Shown here in pieces: positions 16,873 through 25,219 of a DNA stretch of 58,080 nt. The DNA is taken from the NCBI GenBank assembly GCA_013360405.1, contig JABWBR010000040.1:1-58080 (forward strand), read 5' to 3'. Each line of letters begins with the position of its first letter. The stretch's first letter is position 1. The notes under the pieces were generated by a model, which had not been told where the DNA came from, searched no databases, and saw only the letters and a program-made list of their open reading frames with translations. The translations under genes were made by a program, and so were the position numbers. The stretch is from Saprospiraceae bacterium (GTDB taxonomy: Bacteria; Bacteroidota; Bacteroidia; Chitinophagales; Saprospiraceae).

Positions 16873-18507
16873 ATGACTAAGGCTGATATAGAAAAACACC
16901 GAAACGAAGACAACCTGAAGCTGCTCATCTCTCAAATGCAGCAGCGATTTGAAAAAATCGCACAGGGCGGGGGCGCCAAAAAACTCGAAAAATTGCGCGA
17001 CGAAGGCAAAATGTCGGCTCGCGAGCGCATAGCCTACCTCGTCGACAAAGACAGCGAATGGCTCGAGATCGGCGCTTTTGCCGGTTATGAAATGTACGCC
17101 GAACACGGCGGCTGCCCCGCCGGCGGCGTTATCGTAGGTATCGGCAAGGTGAAAGGCCGCCAATGCGTGATTGTCGCCAATGACGCTACGGTAAAAGCAG
17201 GCGCCTGGTTTCCTATCACCGGCAAAAAAAACCTGCGAGCCCAGGAAATCGCCATGGAAAACCGCCTGCCTATTATCTATCTCGTAGATAGCGCAGGCGT
17301 GTACCTGCCTATGCAAGACGAGATTTTTCCCGACAAAGAACATTTTGGTCGCATTTTTCGCAATAATGCGCGTATGTCGAGCGAAGGCATTCTGCAAATC
17401 GCCGCCATCATGGGCAGTTGCGTGGCCGGCGGCGCCTACCTGCCGATTATGTCCGACGAATCGCTGATCGTAGATAAAACGGGGTCTATCTTCCTGGCAG
17501 GCCCTTACCTCGTAAAAGCAGCTATCGGCGAAGACGTCGACAAGGAAACGCTCGGTGGCGCTTTGACGCAATCGGAGATTTCCGGGATATGCGACTATAG
17601 GATGCCTGATGACAAAACCTGTCTCGATACGATCCGGGACCTGGTCGACAAATACGGCCATTTCCCGCAGGCAGGCTTCGACCGCGCCGAGCCCAGGCCA
17701 CCCGCCGCCGACCCCGCCGATATCCTGAAATTTTTCCCCGATAACCCCTCCAAACCTTATAACACTGTCGAATTACTCAAGCGACTGGTTGACAATTCCG
17801 AGCTCACTTTTTATAAACAAGGTTTTGGCAAAACGATTATCTGCGCCTACGCCCGTATCGACGGCTGGGCTGTCGGCATCGTGGCCAATAACCGCGAGGT
17901 GGTGCGCAACGCCAAAGGCGAAATGCAATTTGGCGGCGTGATCTATTCCGACTCGGCAGATAAAGCCGCCCGGTTTATCCTCAACTGCAACCAGAAGAAA
18001 ATTCCCCTCGTTTTTCTCCACGATGTCACCGGCTTTATGGTAGGCTCGCGATCCGAACACGGGGGGATTATCAAAGACGGAGCCAAAATGGTGAATGTCG
18101 TGGCCAACTCTACCGTGCCCAAATTTAGCGTGGTGATAGGCAATTCATACGGCGCCGGCAATTACGCCATGTGCGGAAAAGCCTACGACCCCCGCTTTAT
18201 CGTGGCGTGGCCTACGGCGCGAATCGCCGTGATGGGCGGCGCCCAGGCAGCCAAAACGCTGCTCCAGATTCAGGTGTCTACGATGAAGGCCCAGGGCAAA
18301 ACCCTGTCGCCCGAAGAAGAACAAAAACTGCTCGACGATATTCAGGCGCGCTACGACGAACAAACTACGCCGTATTATGCCGCCGCCCGCCTGTGGGTGG
18401 ATGCTATTATCGACCCCCGCGAAACCCGGAAATGGATAGCGGAAGGTATCCTCGCCGCCAATAATGCACCGGTGGAGCGTTTTAATGTGGGCGTGATTCA
18501 GACGTGA
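16873..18507 (+). CDS. Acyl-CoA carboxylase, carboxyltransferase (beta) subunit
   Basis: This 544-residue biotin-dependent carboxyltransferase moves CO2 from biotin to an acyl-CoA. Motifs include the N-terminal GKMSARERI, GGCPAGGVIVGIGKV, MGSCVAGGAYLPIMSDES and the C-terminal VIGNSYGAGNYAMCG. GSIFLAGPYLVKAAIGEDV resembles methylcrotonyl-CoA carboxylase more than propionyl-CoA carboxylase, suggesting leucine breakdown, but other branched acyl-CoAs are possible. No biotin carboxylase subunit is in the window. TesB follows on the same strand after a short GGGAGAGA repeat. Confidence 0.9.
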   Translation: MTKADIEKHRNEDNLKLLISQMQQRFEKIAQGGGAKKLEKLRDEGKMSARERIAYLVDKDSEWLEIGAFAGYEMYAEHGGCPAGGVIVGIGKVKGRQCVIVANDATVKAGAWFPITGKKNLRAQEIAMENRLPIIYLVDSAGVYLPMQDEIFPDKEHFGRIFRNNARMSSEGILQIAAIMGSCVAGGAYLPIMSDESLIVDKTGSIFLAGPYLVKAAIGEDVDKETLGGALTQSEISGICDYRMPDDKTCLDTIRDLVDKYGHFPQAGFDRAEPRPPAADPADILKFFPDNPSKPYNTVELLKRLVDNSELTFYKQGFGKTIICAYARIDGWAVGIVANNREVVRNAKGEMQFGGVIYSDSADKAARFILNCNQKKIPLVFLHDVTGFMVGSRSEHGGIIKDGAKMVNVVANSTVPKFSVVIGNSYGAGNYAMCGKAYDPRFIVAWPTARIAVMGGAQAAKTLLQIQVSTMKAQGKTLSPEEEQKLLDDIQARYDEQTTPYYAAARLWVDAIIDPRETRKWIAEGILAANNAPVERFNVGVIQT

Positions 18508-18546
18508 GTGTGGGAGGGAGAGAGGGAGAGAGGGAGAGAGGGAGAG
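18508..18546. repeat. GGGAGAGA short tandem repeat
   Basis: The 8-bp word GGGAGAGA repeats about four times directly after the carboxyltransferase stop codon, 31 bp before the tesB start. The purine-only strand is on the coding side. Confidence 0.9.
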
Positions 18547-18577
18547 ATCTTAGGTAAATCATTGGAAGGATATAGGA

Positions 18578-19441
18578 ATGAAGGAAGTTAACGAATTATT
18601 GGAACTTTTGAAGCTCGAAACTATCGAGTGGAATTTGTTTCGCGGCCTCAGCCATAGCGTGGGCAGTCAAAGCGTGTTTGGCGGACAAGTACTCGCGCAG
18701 GCACTTAGCGCCGCCATGCAAACCATACCCGAAGGCCGCTTCGTGCACTCGCTGCACGCTTATTTTATCTTGCCCGGCGACCTCGAAATTCCTATCGTTT
18801 TTGATGTAGACAGGATTCGCGACGGCGGTAGTTTTACCACCAGAAGGATCAGAGCTATTCAACGCGGACAGGTGATCCTCAATATGTCGGCCTCTTTTCA
18901 GAAGCCGGAAGAGGGCTTTGATCATCAAATTGAGATGCCGAAGGTGTCGGGGCCGGATGACCTGCCCAGTTGGGAGGACCTGGGGCGTCAATTCGGCGAT
19001 GTATTGCCCGAAAATTTCAAGCGCTTCTTCGACAGAGACCGCCCTATCGAGTTTCGGCCGGTAGAACTACACAATCCCTTTGTCCCCGAGAAATATGACC
19101 CCATCCGCCACGTGTGGATGCGCGCCCGCGGCACGATGCCCAGCGATAAAACGGCCCACCAACTGGTGCTGGCCTACGCCTCCGATTATAACCTGCTGAC
19201 TACCTCCTTGTTACCCCACGGCGAACACGGCAGTTTCTGGAAACTCCAAATGGCCAGCCTCGACCATGCGATGTGGTTCCATCGCGATTTTCGCATCGAC
19301 GACTGGCTGCTTTATGCCATCGACAGCCCCAGCGCGTCTAACTCCCGGGGTTTTACCCGAGGCAATATTTTTTCGCGCGACGGCAAACTCGTGGCCTCGG
19401 TGGTGCAGGAAGGCCTGATCAGGCAGAAGAATAGCGGTTAG
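18578..19441 (+). CDS. tesB: Acyl-CoA thioesterase II
   Basis: This 287-residue double-hotdog protein matches TesB, which hydrolyses medium- to long-chain acyl-CoA. The N-terminal hotdog reads SQSVFGGQVLAQAL and the second contains the expected catalytic Asp region (ASLDHAMWFHR) and Gln (SVVQEGLIRQ). Length and ending agree with the family. It follows the acyl-CoA carboxylase subunit at 70 bp on the same strand, so the two may be co-transcribed. Its stop codon (TAG) lies at the start of the next word repeat. Confidence 0.92.
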   Translation: MKEVNELLELLKLETIEWNLFRGLSHSVGSQSVFGGQVLAQALSAAMQTIPEGRFVHSLHAYFILPGDLEIPIVFDVDRIRDGGSFTTRRIRAIQRGQVILNMSASFQKPEEGFDHQIEMPKVSGPDDLPSWEDLGRQFGDVLPENFKRFFDRDRPIEFRPVELHNPFVPEKYDPIRHVWMRARGTMPSDKTAHQLVLAYASDYNLLTTSLLPHGEHGSFWKLQMASLDHAMWFHRDFRIDDWLLYAIDSPSASNSRGFTRGNIFSRDGKLVASVVQEGLIRQKNSG

Positions 19442-19518
19442 GGCTTAGGGCTCAGCAGTTAGGGCTTAGCAGTCAGCGCTAACCGCTAAGCCCTGATTGC
19501 TAAGTGCTAACTGCTAAG
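19440..19518. repeat. TTAGGGC/TTAGCAG word array between convergent genes
   Basis: Words GTTAGGGCTTAG and AGCAGTTAG are followed by their complements (CTAACCGCTAAGCCC, CTAACTGCTAAG), giving a fold-back structure between two convergent genes. The array supplies the tesB stop on one side and encodes the last residues (VLAVST) and stop of the caspase-lipase gene on the other. Confidence 0.8.
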
Positions 19519-22500
19519 ACCTGACCGAGCCCCTCCAATCCCGCCGGATCGTCGAAATAACTAATGTGGTCGCAGGCAACCTCCAACTTAGTGGGTACGT
19601 CTTTGCGCTGTTCCTTACCGGGTATTTCGAAGATGCTGTTAGTGCTTACCGCAATATCATTAGCCAGTTTAAATAACATCTTGTCGAGCGCATTGTAGTG
19701 GGCGCGCTGGCGGAAGCGGTTCAGTGCGCGTATCAGGGCAAGCCGCTGTTTTTCGCTGATCGCCACGGGTATAAGTTGGGTGTTTCCCGCTACAATTGCG
19801 TAGGGTATGCCAGGGTCGGAGCCGTCGTTGAGGGCTTTGAGAAAAGCCGACTTTTCGGCGTCCATTTGTTGCAGGGTAAGGAATAGCTGGTTGGCCAATT
19901 TGCCTAATAGCGACAGCGGGAGCAGGTATGGCTTGAGGAATGCCGCTCCGTTGACGGCTCTGGCCAGTAATACGCTGGCCAGTTCGTATACATCGGCCCA
20001 GGGCGAACCCGAATTGGGCGTCCCTACCTGGACAAGATAGTTGACCATCTTGTTGCCTTCTTCCTTTTCAATCATCCAACGACTCACCAGTCCGCCCATG
20101 GAGTGCGCTACGATGGTGAGGTGTTTGCCGTGGCCGGCGCCCAAGCCCACTGCTGTAAGCCGCGTTTTGAGGTCTTTGGCGGTTTGCTCGATGGGGGTAT
20201 TCAGGTTTTCATAATCGAAAGTCATTACGAGGTCATAACGGTTGAGCGCTGTTTGGCCATTATCGTCTTTGATACGCAACAGCGACTTGGGCATCACGGT
20301 CGTATCTCCGATAATGCCGTGGATAAACAAAATAATTTTTTCTGCGGCAGCTACTTTCGATTTTACGGCAGCTTCTTCGATCAGGTAGCTAAAGGCTTCT
20401 TCATCCTGCTCTTCGCCTTCCGGCTTGGTGGAAAAATCAGCCACGGCTAATTGGGGGTGGTTGTAGGTATACCCCAATTTCGACAATACGACCTTGTGGA
20501 AGAAAATCTTGATAGACCCTCCCAGACTGCGGGTGCCGGCGGGGGTTTCTTCGGGCAGCGATTCGATGCGCACTTCGCCGTCGGGAGTCGACATGCCGAG
20601 CGGATAATAGGTACCGCTCTCGGGGTCGTAGCCCAGCGGTATCACCAACTCCCTGTCAGCCGGCTTATCCTGCAAGCCGACGGTGAGCGGATGGTCGGCG
20701 TCGACTTGCGAGGCGCCTTCTACGTCATATAGTTCAAGCACACTCAGCGGGGGGGCCTCGTTGAAGCCGCGCGTCATGGCGTATGGCTCGGCTGCCTCCT
20801 GGAAGCCCCACAACTGGCTGAAATTAGCCCCTGTATCGAGCGATCGTTCGGCTTCTCCGCGGGGGGTCAGCGCTATCTTTGCTGAAAGTCCTGCCGGCGG
20901 TTTGATGCTGATCTTGTCGAGCAGCGTGACGACTTGCCCGGCGCTCAGGGTTTGTTGCTCCATGGGGCGCACCACGGTGAGCGCTATTTCGCGCGTGAGC
21001 CAGTCGGGGATATCGGGATTGGCAGGTTCTTCCCCGCGGCCGGCGCGGTTTTTTTCTGTTTTGCGAAAATCGAGTTCCAACCCTTTTTGATTATAAAAAT
21101 CGGTATTGAGCTGGGGGGCGGTGCTGATGAATATTTTGAAATATTCCTTTTTCTCTGTGGCGCCCCAGCTGTGATAGGCATCGGCTACACTGAGCGGAAT
21201 AGTGCGGTAGTTGTAATTTTTGTAAAGTTCGGTGAGCCACACTTCGCCTCCCGCAGGTAGCTCCTGCATCGCCAAAAAGCGGTTGCTAATGGTGAAGTTG
21301 TCTTCGAGGTTGAGCGCACTGACGTACAGAATGCGATTGCTTTTGTTGACGACTTTGAGCTGGAACGCCGGTTGTTCCCATTTTCCGTTGACAAAATCGT
21401 AGCGAAAAACGGGCGAGTTGCGCCAGTCGGCCTCTTCTACTTTTACGTCGTCTTCGAGGTAACCGGGCTGTTGGCTGCGGTAGAGGTGGATGCTGAAATC
21501 GTCGTTGCTGATCGTAGTGCGCGGATTAGTCAGGTCGAGCAGGTTGCGCCAGCGGGCTACCTTTTCCAGGTCGCCCAGAAATATTTCGGCGTTATCAGAT
21601 GAGTACCCTTCCACGCGCCTGAACAGCGGGCGTTCCTCGCAGGGCAGGGTGAGGCGGTACGATTTCTCCGTAGCCCTGATCCAATAAGTGGCGGCATCTA
21701 TATCGGTGGTTAGCGATAGTAGGGGAGAGGCCAACGAGCGAAAGGCCTGTTGCATGAGGGAGAGCCCTTCTTTTTCGCCGTCGGGGTCGAGGGCTACCAG
21801 GAGTTTGGGCAGCACAAACTGGGAAGAACTGACTTTATACGTTTTGGTGGCGTCTTTTCCTTCCATGCCGGACACTTCCGACCGGTTTTGGTCTACCTGG
21901 GTGATTTTGATTTGGGCGCCGTCTTCGATGGTTACTACTCCTCCATTGGCGGGCACGCCCTGCAAGGCGCCGGCGTCGAGCACCCAGCGGCCTTGCGAAA
22001 AGACCACATTGAAATAGGGCGACTGTGCCGGCGCTGCGCCTCCGAGAAAGCGCAGTTTCTGATCAGTTGGCTCGGTGCTGATAAGCTGGGGCGTTTGTTC
22101 GCGCACTTTGCCTTCGATGCGTAGGCGCAGCGAGCTCACCAGGTCTTCATAGCTCATCTGGTCGGCGGCTTGCTCTAGTAAGGCCACCAGGTTGTAGGTG
22201 AAAATGCCGCGGGTTTGCGCGCCGATTTTGAGTTCTTTGGCGGTTTCTTTGTCTTTGGCAGCGGCGAGCTGTACGTAGCGGCCGCGGGGAGGGCTTAGTT
22301 GCAGCTTGCCATTTTCGGTAGTTTTATTATAATCCTGATAGCCGTGATAGTCTTCCAATTTCGAGGGCACGGGGCTGGTCTCGGCCATACGCGGTGTGGC
22401 GGCCAACTCGCGGGTGATAGTTCCCGAATGACAGCAGTCGAAAACGGCAATAAAGTGTATATTTTTGCCCTGGGTCGCTTTCCAGAGGAGGTAAGACATT

Positions 22501-22883
22501 TCTTTATCCATGAGGTCTTTGCCGCCGACGCGGCTGTCGAAGCATACCAGCGACTGGTTCATGCGGCTGGGGTCGAGGTGCCAGAATTCGGGCGGCGCCG
22601 GCGCCTGTGAGCCGTGGCCGCTAAAGTACAGCAGGCATACGTCGCCGTCTTGGGCTGCGTCAAAATGGCTGAATGATTCTATGACGGCCTGTTTGGTGGC
22701 CTCGCGGTCGGTCAGCGTTTTGAGGCGCAGCCTGGTGGGGGTATCCGTTGTAAAGCGCTTTTCCAGATAACCTTTCAAGGCATCGCGGTCGGCCACACAG
22801 CCATTGAGGCGGTGGCGCGGAATGGGATAATTGTTGATCGCGATGAGCAGTGCGTGCAAATGGGATGGCGCTTGGCTGGGCAT
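19500..22883 (-). CDS. Caspase-lipase fusion protein (peptidase C14 + alpha/beta hydrolase)
   Basis: This 1127-residue protein joins a caspase-like protease to a lipase. The N-terminal C14 domain (about residues 8-270) has the catalytic dyad His90 (YFSGHG) and Cys151 (FDCCHSG). A middle region of about 550 residues has no recognised domain, though YLEDDVKVEEADWRNSP and a beta-rich composition suggest an adaptor module. The C-terminal alpha/beta hydrolase (about 835-1120) has the nucleophile Ser928 in VAHSMGGLVSR, a likely acid in NDIAVS (about Asp1076) and His1106 in CDHISYF. There is no signal peptide, so it is probably cytosolic. Proteolytic activation of a membrane-damaging lipase is a plausible but untested role. 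Confidence 0.88.
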   Translation of the reverse strand: MPSQAPSHLHALLIAINNYPIPRHRLNGCVADRDALKGYLEKRFTTDTPTRLRLKTLTDREATKQAVIESFSHFDAAQDGDVCLLYFSGHGSQAPAPPEFWHLDPSRMNQSLVCFDSRVGGKDLMDKEMSYLLWKATQGKNIHFIAVFDCCHSGTITRELAATPRMAETSPVPSKLEDYHGYQDYNKTTENGKLQLSPPRGRYVQLAAAKDKETAKELKIGAQTRGIFTYNLVALLEQAADQMSYEDLVSSLRLRIEGKVREQTPQLISTEPTDQKLRFLGGAAPAQSPYFNVVFSQGRWVLDAGALQGVPANGGVVTIEDGAQIKITQVDQNRSEVSGMEGKDATKTYKVSSSQFVLPKLLVALDPDGEKEGLSLMQQAFRSLASPLLSLTTDIDAATYWIRATEKSYRLTLPCEERPLFRRVEGYSSDNAEIFLGDLEKVARWRNLLDLTNPRTTISNDDFSIHLYRSQQPGYLEDDVKVEEADWRNSPVFRYDFVNGKWEQPAFQLKVVNKSNRILYVSALNLEDNFTISNRFLAMQELPAGGEVWLTELYKNYNYRTIPLSVADAYHSWGATEKKEYFKIFISTAPQLNTDFYNQKGLELDFRKTEKNRAGRGEEPANPDIPDWLTREIALTVVRPMEQQTLSAGQVVTLLDKISIKPPAGLSAKIALTPRGEAERSLDTGANFSQLWGFQEAAEPYAMTRGFNEAPPLSVLELYDVEGASQVDADHPLTVGLQDKPADRELVIPLGYDPESGTYYPLGMSTPDGEVRIESLPEETPAGTRSLGGSIKIFFHKVVLSKLGYTYNHPQLAVADFSTKPEGEEQDEEAFSYLIEEAAVKSKVAAAEKIILFIHGIIGDTTVMPKSLLRIKDDNGQTALNRYDLVMTFDYENLNTPIEQTAKDLKTRLTAVGLGAGHGKHLTIVAHSMGGLVSRWMIEKEEGNKMVNYLVQVGTPNSGSPWADVYELASVLLARAVNGAAFLKPYLLPLSLLGKLANQLFLTLQQMDAEKSAFLKALNDGSDPGIPYAIVAGNTQLIPVAISEKQRLALIRALNRFRQRAHYNALDKMLFKLANDIAVSTNSIFEIPGKEQRKDVPTKLEVACDHISYFDDPAGLEGLGQVLAVST

Positions 22884-22986
22884 AGGTGGTTGATTTTTAA
22901 ATTTTGGGAGTACGGTTTAGTAGCGCAATTTCAGAAAAAAAAGCGCCGTGGATATTGTTTAGGGGGGGATTTATCGACAAAAAAAA

Positions 22987-23014
22987 TTCCGGAAGCGGCG
23001 TCGCGCTTCCGGAA
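22987..23014 (-). terminator. Rho-independent terminator of the T9SS protein gene
   Basis: An 11-bp perfect stem (TTCCGGAAGCG / CGCTTCCGGAA) with a 6-nt loop is followed, on the minus strand, by a run of seven T. It lies 31 bp downstream of the stop of the gene at 23045-24889. Confidence 0.9.
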
Positions 23015-23044
23015 CTTCTGCGATTATGAAAATAAATACAAAAA

Positions 23045-24889
23045 TTAATACAATACGATTCGTTCAACAGCGTCGGGCATACCGTCGGATACGACCCTAA
23101 GCAGGTAAAGTCCAGGTTGATACTGATCGAGGTGCAGGGCGGTATTTAGCTCCTGTACTTCTTCGATTTCCTGCTGCCGGAGAATCGTGCCATACAGGTT
23201 GAGTACCTCGATGCGCACCGGTTTTCCATAATAGCCCGACAAATCGACATTCAGCTCACCCGTAGATGGATTCGGGAAAACATTCAGGTTGGGTTGCTCA
23301 TTGCCCTGTGTCAGGAGGAAATCAGGCAATTCGGGCGAAGTAAAGGGCACGCCGACGGTTCCGCTTACGCTGACATTGTCGAAAGTAGCGCTAGTAGACC
23401 CATTTTGCTGATCATTTGTAATAGCCAAACCAATTTTGATACAGTTGGCCATCTGGATGGTCTGAGAACCTATCAGGAACCAGTTCTGGCCGTTAGGAGA
23501 AGTGTACATCAAAAACTGGTTGCCTTGGCGTACAATGCGCAGCCAATACCTGTTGTTGCTGGGGAATTGTTGCGGATAGGCCTGCCCGTTGGTAGTAAAC
23601 CGGTGTTCGCGACGATGTTGAGCGCCCAGGTTGGTGAGGAGCTGCGCCTTTTTAGATCCTGCGGCCAATGTTTCCCGCATGAAAACGCCGGCCCAGCCCA
23701 GTCCGTTGATTGCCGTCACCTGTGCGGTAATGCTGCCGTTGCCGCACATATTGATCGCTGCGTAAGATAAGGCGTCCTGGCTGAATGGATTGGCATAGTA
23801 GCAACTCGATGCCGAGCCGTAGAATGTCCCGGAACTGGAGGACCAGCTACCATCGCAGTTGGCGCCCATGGCGCCGCTGTACCAGTAGCAGGGCAAACCT
23901 GTAATATTGATTTCCGGCCATCCGCAGCCGCAGAATCCGGGATCCGTTTTATTCGGGTCGTTGGGGCAGTCGTCGCAGGCATCGCCGGCGCCGTCACCGT
24001 CCGTATCGGTTTGAGCGGGGTTGGGATCGTTAACGCAGTTGTCGTTATCATCGCAAATGCCATCGCTATCGGCATCCGGGCATGAATTGCACAGCGGCGC
24101 CAGGTAGGCGAGTATGTTTTTGCGCAGGTTGTAGGATTCGGTATATGGGTTGTGAAAATAAGTAGCCGTCATTCCTCCGAACATTACCTTGCCGCTGCCC
24201 CAGCTTTTCTCCGTCAGCACGGGGCCGTAATCACCGTCGATGAGCACAGTGCCGTAGGGGCCGCTCACGATGTCGTGAGAAAAATAACCGCCGGACCAGG
24301 AACTGCCCACCGGTGTATAAGGGCCGTTAAAAATGGGATGCCCCGATTGCCCGCCGGCGATATAGCCATTCCAAGAAGCTATCGAGTACAATGGATCGAA
24401 AAACAGGCTCACCCCCCCGAAAACAGGGCCGATGCTGTTGTCCCAGCCTGCGGAGTTAAAAAATAAAACGCCGCCGGCAGCTACCCAGCTTTCCATGGCC
24501 GCCTGGTTGGCTAACACGAAAGCTTGCATGGCAGCGTCGTGATCTGCACCTCCTTCGAGCCAGATAAAGCAGGTATTGGAAGAGAACAGGTCGGTCAGGC
24601 TTACGCCGCCGTAGTATTCGTCCGACCAGTTGCCTGCGCCGAATACGTCGTTCATCGCCGCTACGTTTGTTCCTACGTACCAAGGCTCAGTCGTGCCGGA
24701 AACGGCGTCAACATACACATACGGTTGTAGTAGACTTTTCTCATTGTCGGCATTATTCCTTAGTACGTTCGTTGTCGGCGGAGCATAAGCGTAGCCTTCC
24801 GGCGCGCGCGAGCTGACCGGTTTTTGCCCGTATGCAACGGAGCAGACCAGGCCGGCCAAAATGACAAGGGATAGAAGTGTTTGTTTCAT
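23045..24889 (-). CDS. T9SS-secreted protein with thrombospondin type 3 repeats
   Basis: This 614-residue secreted protein has a signal peptide (MKQTLLSLVILAGLVCSVAYG). An N-terminal region (to about 270) resembles a Gly/Trp-rich 'unique' domain. Calcium-binding thrombospondin type 3 repeats follow (DADSDGICDDNDNC, DTDGDGAGDACDDC). A DUF1349-like concanavalin-fold domain comes next (WAGVFMRETLAAG, YWLRIVRQGNQFLMYTS). A T9SS type A sorting domain (VFPNPSTGELNV ... PGLYLLRVVSDG) ends the protein. It would be exported through the outer membrane and attached or released. The Met at 24889 was chosen because it begins the signal peptide; the 15 residues upstream do not. Confidence 0.88.
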   Translation of the reverse strand: MKQTLLSLVILAGLVCSVAYGQKPVSSRAPEGYAYAPPTTNVLRNNADNEKSLLQPYVYVDAVSGTTEPWYVGTNVAAMNDVFGAGNWSDEYYGGVSLTDLFSSNTCFIWLEGGADHDAAMQAFVLANQAAMESWVAAGGVLFFNSAGWDNSIGPVFGGVSLFFDPLYSIASWNGYIAGGQSGHPIFNGPYTPVGSSWSGGYFSHDIVSGPYGTVLIDGDYGPVLTEKSWGSGKVMFGGMTATYFHNPYTESYNLRKNILAYLAPLCNSCPDADSDGICDDNDNCVNDPNPAQTDTDGDGAGDACDDCPNDPNKTDPGFCGCGWPEINITGLPCYWYSGAMGANCDGSWSSSSGTFYGSASSCYYANPFSQDALSYAAINMCGNGSITAQVTAINGLGWAGVFMRETLAAGSKKAQLLTNLGAQHRREHRFTTNGQAYPQQFPSNNRYWLRIVRQGNQFLMYTSPNGQNWFLIGSQTIQMANCIKIGLAITNDQQNGSTSATFDNVSVSGTVGVPFTSPELPDFLLTQGNEQPNLNVFPNPSTGELNVDLSGYYGKPVRIEVLNLYGTILRQQEIEEVQELNTALHLDQYQPGLYLLRVVSDGMPDAVERIVLY

Positions 24890-25160
24890 CTTAGATGATT
24901 TACGGTTATACCAAAAGCATATGGGTTTTGGCATTTCCTGATTCAGAAATATAAGGGTTTAAAATAATTCTTATTTCTTTACCACTCAGGAGAGTCGCAC
25001 AGATAAATAAAGGCAATTTTGAATGTAGATAGAAAAAGCAAAAAGGGGGGGGATTACTAACTCAGCTAATATGAAGCAAAGTTATGGAAAGTTATGTTAA
25101 GGTGCTCGCGTTTTGAAGAATAAATTTTTATATAAGGACAAACTCAGTTTTTCTATAACA
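24890..25160. other. Gene-free gap, no feature seen
   Basis: This AT-rich stretch upstream of the T9SS gene holds no reading frame, repeat array or RNA that I can recognise. It must contain the promoter of the 23045-24889 gene, but no clear TAnnTTTG box was found. Confidence 0.5.
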
Positions 25161-25200
25161 AAAAAATGTCATCCCCGTTAAAAGGAGGATGACATTTTTT
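25161..25200 (-). terminator. Bidirectional-looking intrinsic terminator
   Basis: Positions 25161-25174 and 25187-25200 are perfect 14-nt complements (AAAAAATGTCATCC) with a 12-nt loop, and the stem is flanked by A and T runs, so it can end transcription on both strands. It lies 20 bp after the stop of the BNR-repeat gene. Confidence 0.9.
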
Positions 25201-25219
25201 ATGCGGTTATCGCAGCGTA

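Noticed and set aside
16687-17661. Minus-strand ORF (324 codons) opposite the carboxyltransferase
   Set aside because: The plus strand encodes a full acyl-CoA carboxylase subunit with all motifs; the minus ORF has none.
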